Shown in pieces: positions 17,600 through 25,052 of a DNA stretch of 43,169 bases. The stretch comes from Desulfobacteraceae bacterium. GTDB taxonomy: Bacteria > Desulfobacterota > DSM-4660 > Desulfatiglandales > Desulfatiglandaceae. The notes beneath the pieces were generated by a model. That model saw nothing but the letters and a program-made list of their open reading frames with translations, did no database searches and was not told the origin of the DNA. Position numbers and translations under genes: made by a program. The stretch's first letter is position 1. Each line of letters starts with the position of its first letter. The DNA lies in contig JADHXI010000008.1 in NCBI GenBank assembly GCA_016783065.1, positions 1-43,169 of the forward strand. Direction: 5' to 3'.

Positions 17600-17633
17600 T
17601 CGGACAAAAACTCTGGGTAACAGTTCGTGTGTC

Positions 17634-18013
17634 CTTGACAGGATTAACGGGATGAACACGATTATTTTTCTTATCTTGTTGATCTATTCCTTCAAATCCT
17701 TGATCTTGCGTTTCACATCAACCTTGCTTTCTCCAATATTCAGAATCAGCCCTACTGACTTTCCCGCGGCAACGAGGTAATTCACTAATTGAACTTCATG
17801 AGTTTTTATGATTCGTCTCACTGATTTAAGTTCCAGGATGAACTGTTTTTGTTGTAAACACGATAAGCACACCCAATGACTTTCTCTGTCAGTTCTCCAT
17901 ATTCCCTTGCTCTGCCTCTCTCAGGTTGTGATAAATTTTTTGATCAACTGGATCATTCAGGGGCTTCTTCTTGAAAGCATAACTATCCTGTTATCCTGTT
18001 TATCCTGTCAAGA
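17634..18013. repeat. Inverted ATCCTGTC repeats bracketing a GxxExxY remnant
   Basis: The left end CTTGACAGGATTAACGGGAT (from 17634) and the right end ATCCTGTTTATCCTGTCAAG (to about 18013) are inverse complements over about 20 bases with few mismatches. The right end has three near-tandem ATCCTGTT units. They enclose the GxxExxY pseudogene and fill the convergent space between the two metabolic operons. Confidence 0.75.
17684..17904 (-). pseudogene. GxxExxY protein remnant with internal deletion
   Basis: The minus strand encodes EYGELTEKVIGCAYRVYN (from 17904), the usual N-terminus of GxxExxY proteins. It then jumps in another frame to QFILELKSVRRIIKTHEVQL and NYLVAAGKSVGLILNIGES, the usual C-terminal half. 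The central part of about 50 residues, including the GxxExxY motif itself, is missing and the two pieces are out of frame. GxxExxY proteins resemble PD-(D/E)XK nucleases and are often surrounded by short repeats in Desulfobacterota and other phyla. The ORF-track 62-aa frame is only the C-terminal piece. It is clearly broken. Confidence 0.85.
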
Positions 18014-18057
18014 GCTTTATTCACCGGTGAACTATTGCACGTAAAGTAGTTTGCCTT

Positions 18058-18960
18058 TCAATCGGATCTTCTGCCAATGAAGGATGGAAGCTCTTGTTCC
18101 TTTTTTCCTTGGAACATGCAGTGTTTGGTTTCCCCTTTGGAGAACTGCTTGTCCGGGGATGTAAGGGTGCTTGGTGTTGTTGGCAGACAATTGCTGCATA
18201 ATGATTTCTTTGGCCGAAGCGGCGGTTCACCTTTTATGGACTCTATAAGTTGGATGGCCTGGTCCAGCTTTTCTTTTTCTCCTTCGGCTGCCAGGACTAC
18301 CGACCCCTCTGAGCCATTTACGCCGCCACTTCCAATGTGAACCGCCTCAAGACCGAAAAGGACCTGGAATGCTTCCACCTCGGTGATTACCTTCGCATTT
18401 ACGATGGGTAACATCCCTATCTTGATCCCCATGCAGTAATACAAGGTATCCTGTCCCACGTGTTGTGCCGCCTTTCTCACGCAAGGAACCAGTTTTTCAA
18501 GGCCTACTGGGACAACCAGCTGAATGCCTCTGGCGCTGAGGATGCCATAGGCAAAACCAATGGTGCCGGCCGAAGGATGGGCGACATACACCCCCGCGTT
18601 TCCTGCCGGATCGACGGCATTTGCGCCTTTGATAAACACCGAACCGGCACCGAACCCTTCAAGGGTCTCTTCCATCGTCAATGCGGGTGGGACGAGTTTA
18701 CCTTTCCGGACCACAATCATGGGTGGTTTTTCTTCCGCCTGTGTTATGCACAGGATACTGTTGATCACCTCTCCCGAAAGAAACTTGTCCGGTTCGGGGC
18801 ATTGCCCAAGGATTTCTTGGGCCACGCGCACATTGGTGGAACCGTGTGCGATCAAGATACTTTCATTTTCCTTGGCCTTAGTGACCTCCGGCAACCGGGA
18901 AACAGCCTTTGCAATAAATCGTTTGGATTCAGGGGGCGCAAACACGAATAAGGCCCGCAT
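18058..18960 (-). CDS. Unrecognised ~300-aa protein of the minus-strand catabolic run
   Basis: I choose the ATG at 18960 (MRALFVFAPPESKRF) because AAAGGAG sits just before it; the track start at 18993 is less likely. I do not recognise a named family. Visible features are an N-terminal alternating strand-helix pattern, a glycine-rich centre (FIKGANAVDPAGNAGVYVAH, then AGTIGFAYGILSARGIQLVV), a region LYYCMGIKIGMLPIVNA and HIGSGGVNGSEGSVV. The last ~60 residues look disordered. The GANAVD...G segment faintly recalls the NagB/RpiA-type LUD domains of lactate-utilisation proteins, and those also stand near CCG Fe-S proteins. That is a weak guess. It follows the CCG gene by 97 bases on the same strand. 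Confidence 0.7.
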   Translation of the reverse strand: MRALFVFAPPESKRFIAKAVSRLPEVTKAKENESILIAHGSTNVRVAQEILGQCPEPDKFLSGEVINSILCITQAEEKPPMIVVRKGKLVPPALTMEETLEGFGAGSVFIKGANAVDPAGNAGVYVAHPSAGTIGFAYGILSARGIQLVVPVGLEKLVPCVRKAAQHVGQDTLYYCMGIKIGMLPIVNAKVITEVEAFQVLFGLEAVHIGSGGVNGSEGSVVLAAEGEKEKLDQAIQLIESIKGEPPLRPKKSLCSNCLPTTPSTLTSPDKQFSKGETKHCMFQGKKEQELPSFIGRRSD

Positions 18961-19057
18961 TACGTTCTCCTTTCTTATCTCTGGGGCATGCATTTCCTAT
19001 TCAAAAACGGTGCAGGGGAGGGACATGGACGTGTACAAGGATACCCGCCATATGTGC

Positions 19058-20200
19058 TCATTCCACAAGCCCTGCGGCAATAGCTACCAGTCTTACCAGG
19101 TTTGTAATATGCAGTCCTGCTTCGCTCTCCGAACTTAAGGCTCGCGTTAAGGTGCCATGGCAACGGGGGCATCCGGTTGCCAGTGTGGATGCGCCTGTGG
19201 CCCTGGCCTCCTCAAGCCTCAGAAGGGCAACTTTGTCGGCCAGATCCGGGCGTGTGACCGGCAACATGCCACCGGCTCCACAACAGTTGGCCAGTTTCCT
19301 GTTGCTCTCCATCTCTTTGAGTTCAACCTCCAATATGGCGCTCAGAATTTTTCTTGGAGAGTCCGACTCTTCGCAGTATCGGGCCAGGGCACAGGGATCA
19401 TGGTAGGTCAGGGGATCTGAGATCTTCCGCGTGACCTTGAGTTGGCCCGATTCTATCCATTCTGCCAGTAAGCTCACAACAGGAATGACCTTTATGCCCT
19501 TCAGATCGCCTCCGAAACGCCCAGTTCGGGTCAGAAGCATGCGATAGCAATCCGCATCCAGGACAACCACCGTCGAAGCCCCTGAGGCCCTGATTCTGTC
19601 GGCGATAGTTACGGAGAATTCTCTCGTCCCCTCAAGATCCCCCAATTGATAAAGAGGCCACCCACAACAAGGCTCTTTCGGCAGAACCTGGAATTTGATG
19701 CCCACGTGATTAAATATCCTGCCCGTATCTGCAATGGTATCTCCTTCAGATTCCCGCGACCCACATCCACAGAAAAGAAGCATATTTGCTTTGGATTCTG
19801 TGGCTACACCCTCCTTCGAGAGGACTTCTGATGGGCTCAGGCCCCTCCCGCGACCGGCGTGCAGGTCTTCGATAAACCTGACGGCCTCCACAGGCGCCAG
19901 TCCCTTTTTAAAGATCTTGGCCCGAGCATCCAGGACCAGCTCTTCATGGTCGTAATTTCCCACGCACCACTCCCGGATTAATCCGTCATTTTGGGTCGTG
20001 TACATGATCTCGGCGACCGTTTCATCCCAATCCAGGAGCCCTTGATCCAGGGCGAACAGGATGGCTCCCCGTCCCCGGGGAGCGTAAGATTCCCTGCAGA
20101 CCAATTGAGCCACACGGTCCGCCACATTGCACATGGGACAATGCCGGCAAGCCCGGATTGTTTCAGTCCTCTCTTCCTCACTTAGAAACATCGATCTCAT
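19058..20200 (-). CDS. CCG-domain (Fe-S)-binding oxidoreductase subunit (GlcF/HdrB-like)
   Basis: A 380-aa protein. A cysteine cluster near the N-terminus (CRHCPMCNVADRVAQLVCRE, residues about 18-37) is followed by two CCG domains: LLFCGCGSRE with EPCCGWPLYQLGD, and YHDPCALARYC with NCCGAGGMLPV and CPRCHGTL. This arrangement is typical of subunits that receive electrons from a GlcD-type flavoprotein or act as heterodisulfide-reductase-like centres. Only one N-terminal cluster is visible, where GlcF usually has two. The flavoprotein gene lies just upstream on the same strand, separated by a 400-base repeat. Together they could oxidise a 2-hydroxy acid and pass electrons on; partner and substrate are inferred. 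Confidence 0.88.
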   Translation of the reverse strand: MRSMFLSEEERTETIRACRHCPMCNVADRVAQLVCRESYAPRGRGAILFALDQGLLDWDETVAEIMYTTQNDGLIREWCVGNYDHEELVLDARAKIFKKGLAPVEAVRFIEDLHAGRGRGLSPSEVLSKEGVATESKANMLLFCGCGSRESEGDTIADTGRIFNHVGIKFQVLPKEPCCGWPLYQLGDLEGTREFSVTIADRIRASGASTVVVLDADCYRMLLTRTGRFGGDLKGIKVIPVVSLLAEWIESGQLKVTRKISDPLTYHDPCALARYCEESDSPRKILSAILEVELKEMESNRKLANCCGAGGMLPVTRPDLADKVALLRLEEARATGASTLATGCPRCHGTLTRALSSESEAGLHITNLVRLVAIAAGLVE

Positions 20201-20243
20201 CTTCCTTTCACCTGTTGTGTCCGTGATGGGCTTAAACTTAGTT

Positions 20244-20598
20244 CGCTTCGCTCACAATTGGCCTCCGGCCCGTAGGGACTACGCCCCGGAGGGAACAATG
20301 GAATAGTGGAATGTTGGAATAATGGGTTTTGGGGAATTGACGGAATGGTTTATCGGGAAAATCAAGTTGATAAAGCATGAGAGAAATGAGAAATCCCGAT
20401 CTAATTCATTCGGTAGAAAACGAATTTACATCATTCCATTATTCTCTCCGAGCCGGAGGCTTTACCCTCTGGCCTGGAAGCCCTACGGGCTGGAAGCGGA
20501 GCCGGAGGCCACCATTCCATTATTCCATGTGTGAGGCAAGACTGCCAAGCCTCACTAAATATCTACAATTTCAATGGGTTGTAGAATTTCTGAGACGT
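20244..20598. repeat. GGAATG/CATTCC repeat element, copy 2
   Basis: Direct-orientation copy of 15734-16036, sharing the CCTCCGGCCCGTAGG palindrome (20262-20292), the GTGGAATGTTGGAATAATGG stretch, the core TCTAATTCATTCGGTAGAA and the tail to GAGACGT. It differs by carrying a GC-rich palindromic block (about 20443-20510) between the core and CCATTCCATTATTCCATGTG; in copy 1 an equivalent block sits on the left side. Its right end abuts the stop codon of the flavoprotein gene. Confidence 0.85.
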
Positions 20599-22044
20599 TT
20601 ACTTACATCGACGGATAAACCCCAATTTTCCCGGATTCATGATGCCGAGCGGATCCAGGAGATCTTTTATCCCTTGCAGCACCGGCCACGCCGCCCCGTA
20701 TTGCTCGGGCATCAGCCAGCCGAGCTTAAAACCAATGCCATGGTGATCATTGAGGATACCGCCGTGCTGGATGGACGTCCGAGCTGCTTTGCCCCAGATT
20801 TCGGTGTGGAGCTGAAGCGCTTCGTGGGGATCCTGCGGCGGTTTTTCAATGATGAACCGGTCATAGACCATTACGCCCCACGGGAACCAGTGGGAAAAGT
20901 GACCGATATACGTCGCGCCCCACTCTTTGAACCCTTCCTCAATGACACGTTTTTTCGCTACATAGATATCGTGAATTCGGTCAAAGGTGGCGGTCGTCTC
21001 CACCGTTCCGAACATCTGGGGCAACATCAAATTTAGCGGTGGAAAGTAGAAGTCATATCGGTGTTTCCACCAATGCTCCCCCAGGTCAGGCCCCAGGTCT
21101 TTTCCGTTCAATTCCGAACAGATGTCGTGGATGGTTCTCATTTCCAGGTCCACAGATTCCTTATCCCCGTCAGATCCGACGACCATGTAGGAGCCCGCCA
21201 CATCGAGACCGAGAACCCGTTTCACAATCCGTTGTGTTGAGTTTTCGTCGTATAGGCGTATGGTGCAAGGTCTGAGACGCCGGGTCATGATGCGGCGGCC
21301 TGCTTCTAGTCCCTTTCGTATGTCATCAAAGAGATAAGCGCGCCAGCGCCGCTCTTCCGGAATAGGATCCAGCCGCATGGTGATTTCCGTAATGACCCCC
21401 AGAGTTCCCTCGGAACCCACAAACAACTGCAACAGGTCGGGTCCGCATGCGTGGCTCGGGACCGGAAGGGTTCGGATCACCTCACCCGAGGGCAGAGCTA
21501 TCTCCATACTGATGACCATATCCTCTGCTTTTCCGTATTTTGTGGAAAGGGTTCCCGAGCCCCGGGCGGCCACATATCCTCCTACTGTGGCGCCATATTG
21601 CGAAGCAGGGTAATGAGCCAGCGTAAAACCCTTTTTGTTGACCGTCCATTCAAGGTGCTGGCCATTGACCCCGGGCTGGACGGTGACGGCAAGGGATTCT
21701 TCGTCAATCTTGATGATATGGTTCATCTTTTTTACATCAAGGAGTATCCCTCCATAAAGAGGCACTGTCCCGCCCTGGGACCCTGTTCCTCCGCCATAAG
21801 GGATCACTGGAATTCCATGCCGTGAGGCCATTTTTAGCAAACGGGAGATTTCACCCGCAGATTCGGGAAAAACGATCCATTCTGGCCTGGGAGGTTTCAG
21901 GCCACTATCCAACCATATCTGGGGAACCAGATAGACATCCATACCGTAGGCAACCCGTTCCGCTTCTTGGACAGTGACATCGTCATGGCCAACGATATCC
22001 ATGATTTCATTTGTGATTACATCGAAGAGAAGGTTCTTTGACAT
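20599..22044 (-). CDS. FAD-linked oxidase, GlcD / D-lactate dehydrogenase family
   Basis: A 481-aa flavoprotein from the ATG at 22044 (MSKNLLFDVITNE). The longer track start at 22095 runs into the upstream repeat and lacks a better ribosome site. FAD_binding_4 features are PESAGEISRLLKMASRHGIP, the PP-loop-like IPYGGGTGSQGGTVPLYGG and the later YGATVGGYVAARGSGT. GSEGTLGVITEITMRLDPIP follows, then the FAD-oxidase_C domain with THIGHFSHW and HHGIGFKL near the end. The family oxidises 2-hydroxy acids such as glycolate or D-lactate; alkyl-DHAP synthase is a related alternative. It precedes the CCG Fe-S gene on the same strand, the usual pair for membrane-linked or ETF-linked hydroxyacid oxidation. 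Confidence 0.9.
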   Translation of the reverse strand: MSKNLLFDVITNEIMDIVGHDDVTVQEAERVAYGMDVYLVPQIWLDSGLKPPRPEWIVFPESAGEISRLLKMASRHGIPVIPYGGGTGSQGGTVPLYGGILLDVKKMNHIIKIDEESLAVTVQPGVNGQHLEWTVNKKGFTLAHYPASQYGATVGGYVAARGSGTLSTKYGKAEDMVISMEIALPSGEVIRTLPVPSHACGPDLLQLFVGSEGTLGVITEITMRLDPIPEERRWRAYLFDDIRKGLEAGRRIMTRRLRPCTIRLYDENSTQRIVKRVLGLDVAGSYMVVGSDGDKESVDLEMRTIHDICSELNGKDLGPDLGEHWWKHRYDFYFPPLNLMLPQMFGTVETTATFDRIHDIYVAKKRVIEEGFKEWGATYIGHFSHWFPWGVMVYDRFIIEKPPQDPHEALQLHTEIWGKAARTSIQHGGILNDHHGIGFKLGWLMPEQYGAAWPVLQGIKDLLDPLGIMNPGKLGFIRRCK

Positions 22045-22075
22045 CTCCAATTCCTGTTTCCTCCATTGATATCTC

Positions 22076-22350
22076 GTAGGCGTTCGAGGGTTCAAAGGTT
22101 CAGGGGTTCAGGGTTCCATTCTCGTCCCCGGACTGCATTTGGGATGCGTATTTACGAGAAAAGCGTCAGCTTCGTCAGGCCTAATCCAAAATTTGGAGCC
22201 AAATTGGCAATTACTTGGGAAATCAGCATTTTTAACGAGGACTTCGGGTCTTCAATACCTTCTTTGTCCTTAACCCTGAACGTTGAACCCCGTCCGCCTC
22301 GCCTGAGCGAGAGCGATGGCGGGCAGGCCTGAACCTGTGAACAGGTTACG
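22076..22350. repeat. GTTCA inverted-repeat (MITE-like) element, copy 1
   Basis: Matches 31326-31560 over about 230 bases in the same orientation. The ends are inverted (GTAGGCGTTC with GGTTCAAAGGTTCAGGGGTT on the left; CCTGAACCTGTGAAC on the right) and made of near-tandem GGTTCA motifs. The core CCCCGGACTGCATTTGG...GCCAAATTGGCAAT...ACTTCGGGTCTTCAAT carries small palindromes. This copy has an extra GC block (CCGCCTCGCCTGAGCGAGAG) inserted near the right end. No ORF is visible. It fills the spacer between the flavoprotein and creatininase genes. Confidence 0.85.
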
Positions 22351-22373
22351 ATATCTCTTATATCACGCCATTG

Positions 22374-23237
22374 CTAAACCCGATTGGTCCACTCCCGATT
22401 TTTGACCTCCACCTTCACCTTCTCAAGTTCTTTGAGTGCCCGGCCAAGGTGTTCTCCAAAACGACAGTTTGCCTCATCACCCTTTTCTTTGCTTGCCCGC
22501 AACGGGTTTCCGATGAGGCCAGTGTCGGAAAATTCCCGGTGTTCCATGGGAAAGACAAAGTAATTGTAGCCTTCGAACTCCACGTTGGGAGTCCCGTCTT
22601 TCTTCAAAAAGGCATCCGGTAGGAAAGGTGGGGTTCTTGTCCGCTCGCTCTTTATGGCCCGATCCATTCGAACCAGTTTTTCATCCACAGACATTACCTG
22701 AGATGTTTCCAGTTCACCGGCATGCCACCCGGGCGTCTCTTCAGGAGGACCTTCCAGGACGTCTTCCACAATCCCGAGATAGTTCTCAGCCCAGGGTTTG
22801 CAGACGCCGATCAGGGCACCTGTATCGTATTTGAGGCTGCGCATCAGCGGGTCAATGATTTTCATATTCGACGCATGACCCACTACCATCATGATCTTAT
22901 TGAACCCATGGTGGATCAAACTGCGGCAGATGTCGTACATCATGTTGCGCCAGGTTTCTGCACGCACCGTGCAGGTGCCAAGGCCCTGGTTGGGAGGTCC
23001 CATATGATGGGGGCTGTACCCGACCCAGAGTTGGGGGGTGTACAGCACCTGGGCATATTCACCCGCAATCTTGGTGATGGCTTCACAGTGGAGGCTGTCT
23101 GTCAGCAACGGGCAATGATAGGAGTGCTGTTCCAGGCTGGCAACAGGCACCATCACGATATCTTTTTCCTTCAAATACTCCTGGATGTCAGGGTAGCACA
23201 GATGTCCCATGTTCCATGTTGAAAAGTCAAGCGCCAT
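22374..23237 (-). CDS. Creatininase family amidohydrolase
   Basis: A 287-aa protein from the ATG at 23237 (MALDFSTWNMGHLCYP). This start leaves AAAGGAG 9 bases upstream, whereas the MKT start listed in the track has none. Metal-site motifs are VPVASLEQHSYHCPLLTDSL near residue 30-50, VVGHASN in place of the usual GHGGN, and WHAGELETSQVM near residue 190. The family hydrolyses cyclic amides (creatinine) and formylated amines in riboflavin/F420 or mycofactocin pathways, using two metal ions. The changed GHASN motif may mean a different substrate. It lies between the Tm-1-like and GlcD-like genes on the same strand. Confidence 0.88.
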   Translation of the reverse strand: MALDFSTWNMGHLCYPDIQEYLKEKDIVMVPVASLEQHSYHCPLLTDSLHCEAITKIAGEYAQVLYTPQLWVGYSPHHMGPPNQGLGTCTVRAETWRNMMYDICRSLIHHGFNKIMMVVGHASNMKIIDPLMRSLKYDTGALIGVCKPWAENYLGIVEDVLEGPPEETPGWHAGELETSQVMSVDEKLVRMDRAIKSERTRTPPFLPDAFLKKDGTPNVEFEGYNYFVFPMEHREFSDTGLIGNPLRASKEKGDEANCRFGEHLGRALKELEKVKVEVKNREWTNRV

Positions 23238-23365
23238 CGTTTTCATCTCCTTTCGTTGGTTCGTGCCCATCCATAAATGGCCATTTTCCGCAATCTCTGC
23301 GTCAGTTCGGATTTTAATCCTCGAAATACTTCAATGTATTCCTGTGGTTAAAATTCTCATCTTCC

Positions 23366-23396
23366 CCTCCGGGCCGTAGGCCCTATGGGCCGGAGG
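23366..23396. repeat. Solitary CCTCCGG palindrome
   Basis: A 31-base near-perfect palindrome, CCTCCGGGCCGTAGG followed by its inverse ending GGCCGGAGG. It is the same family as the palindromes at 15750-15780 and 20262-20292 but stands alone, just after the stop of the Tm-1-like gene. It could form a strong hairpin and stabilise or end the transcript. No T run follows. Confidence 0.7.
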
Positions 23397-23412
23397 CTTG
23401 ACCTTGCGAAAA

Positions 23413-24687
23413 CTAGCTCATTTCTGGATGGACACTAGTTGATTTTGCAGACCCTTTTGCCATGACCTCCTGGAACGCCGCAAAGATCCGGTCGGCAAAG
23501 GGTTCCTCATTGATATGCATTTCTTCTTCGATCACGGGAATATGGGGCTTTAAGGATTTCTTGAGGGTTTCAAAAAAGGCTTGATCCCCTTCCGGATCGT
23601 ATGTGCTGCCACCTTCCAGCCCGCCGATGCTCATGCCCAGCAACGGCAGCAAGACGATTATAGGACCTGTGGCTGCATTCACCTTTCTCGCCAACCTGGA
23701 GGCGATCTCCTTCATTTCCTCCACATTGGGTCGGATCAGAGTAAACGCTGGGTTATGGTAGTATTTTTTACGGTCATGCCATTTCTCCGGGACCGTATCC
23801 GGCGCTCCCAGGGCAAAAAAGTCCTGGCACCCTGGGACAATTACCTGAGGGATGCCGAGTTTACCTGCAGCTTCCAGCCTTTGGGGACCCGCGTCGTGAA
23901 ATCCTCCCAACAGGTTGTCTGTCAGTTCATTGGTACAAAGATCCACCACACCGCAGAAAAACCCGCGGCCAATCATATCCTCCATGACCTGGCCGCCTAC
24001 ACCACTGGTATGGAAGATGATCGGCACATACCCTGCCTTTTCCAGCCTCTGGAAGATAAATCTCATGGCCTTGTCGGTGGTGCCCAAGGTTGTGATAGGT
24101 ACCAAGTTATCCCCTTTAACTTCCATTGGCTTGTATTGATGCACCATACCGGAGATGGCGGCCCCGGCATTATTAAAAACGGACCGGCTGATGTCATTTA
24201 GGCCGGCAATATCCAGGAGGGAATGCATGACCATGATGTCGCGTATACCCACAAAAGGGCCGAAAGATCGCACACCACTTGCCAACGGCGTGATAATGAC
24301 CTTTGGAAAACCGGGCGGGAGAACTTGCATGGCAGCTGCAGCCATTACACTCCCCTCGGCCCCACCGAGCGAGATCGCCCCATGAATGCGGCCTTGTTGA
24401 AACAACCGGGCTGTAATGACCTTGGCTCCCCTTAGCATTTCATCGACCGCCTCACCCCGGCTGGGTTTTTTTCTTACCTCTTCCAACGTAGTGTCGGCGG
24501 CCTTTGCTGTTTCGGATGCTGCAATATCAGGGGTAATACCCTTTGGCTCCCCAAGGATCCCCGTGTCCAGGATAACCACATCGAGATCCTTTTCCTCGAT
24601 GCGATTCTTGAGGTAGATAACCTCTTCGCTCTTTGTATCCATGGTCGCTATAATCAGCGCGGCTTTTTTCTTTTCGCCAGCACCCAT
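23413..24687 (-). CDS. Tm-1-like ATP-binding domain protein (UPF0261 family)
   Basis: A 424-aa protein from the ATG at 24687, with GGAGG 8 bases upstream; the track start at 24702 is a TTG. The N-terminal motif ALIIATMDTKSEEVIYLKNR is characteristic. It is followed by VVILDTGILGEP, ISLGGAEGSVMAAAAMQVLP and PLASGVRSFGPFVGIRDIMV, then a C-terminal half with IFHTSGVGGQVMEDMIGRGF and PGCQDFFALGAPDTVP. The plant resistance protein Tm-1 shares the N-terminal fold, but bacterial members are uncharacterised and often stand in catabolic clusters. It is the first gene of the minus-strand run. The biochemical role here is unknown. Confidence 0.9.
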   Translation of the reverse strand: MGAGEKKKAALIIATMDTKSEEVIYLKNRIEEKDLDVVILDTGILGEPKGITPDIAASETAKAADTTLEEVRKKPSRGEAVDEMLRGAKVITARLFQQGRIHGAISLGGAEGSVMAAAAMQVLPPGFPKVIITPLASGVRSFGPFVGIRDIMVMHSLLDIAGLNDISRSVFNNAGAAISGMVHQYKPMEVKGDNLVPITTLGTTDKAMRFIFQRLEKAGYVPIIFHTSGVGGQVMEDMIGRGFFCGVVDLCTNELTDNLLGGFHDAGPQRLEAAGKLGIPQVIVPGCQDFFALGAPDTVPEKWHDRKKYYHNPAFTLIRPNVEEMKEIASRLARKVNAATGPIIVLLPLLGMSIGGLEGGSTYDPEGDQAFFETLKKSLKPHIPVIEEEMHINEEPFADRIFAAFQEVMAKGSAKSTSVHPEMS

Positions 24688-24843
24688 CTCTGTGTCCTCC
24701 AAATCCTTTCGCTATCAAGATTTATCCATACACATATGCCAAAACCCCGGAAAATAGTAAAGGGGCTTTATTTTCGATATGGAAAAACTGGTCCTCCGGG
24801 CCAGGTCAGAGCAAAACGGCTCTGCCTTTGTATGATTTGACAC

Positions 24844-24990
24844 GGAGTATTGGAGTTGTGGAGTATTGGAGTATTGAAACATTGTAGGAGGCGGTAATTT
24901 TTTCCGAAACAGCAACTGTTTTGTGCAATCAATCATTTTTTTCAAGGTTCTCTATCAGCACTCCAACACTCCAGTACTCCAACACTCCTT
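24844..24990. repeat. GGAGTATT inverted-repeat element
   Basis: The left end has four near-tandem GGAGTATT/GGAGTTGT units (24844-24876). The right end has the inverse, ACTCCAACACTCCAGTACTCC and on (24960-24988). Between them lie about 85 A/T-rich bases with no ORF. The whole space 24688-25052 holds no gene; the 76-aa minus ORF across it is read from the repeat. Confidence 0.8.
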
Positions 24991-25052
24991 AAGACATTCA
25001 AATTTTAGCAGACTAAATCCCCTCCGGGGATAACCAAAGCCGGGTCCTCTGG

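Noticed and set aside
18460-19138. Plus-strand ORFs of 163 and 192 aa
   Set aside because: They are shadows of the unknown 300-aa gene and the CCG gene, with no ribosome sites.
20377-21036. 219-aa plus-strand ORF
   Set aside because: It begins in the GGAATG repeat and continues opposite the GlcD-like gene.
24715-24945. 76-aa minus-strand ORF
   Set aside because: It is read through the GGAGTATT repeat and a GC palindrome, with low protein likeness.
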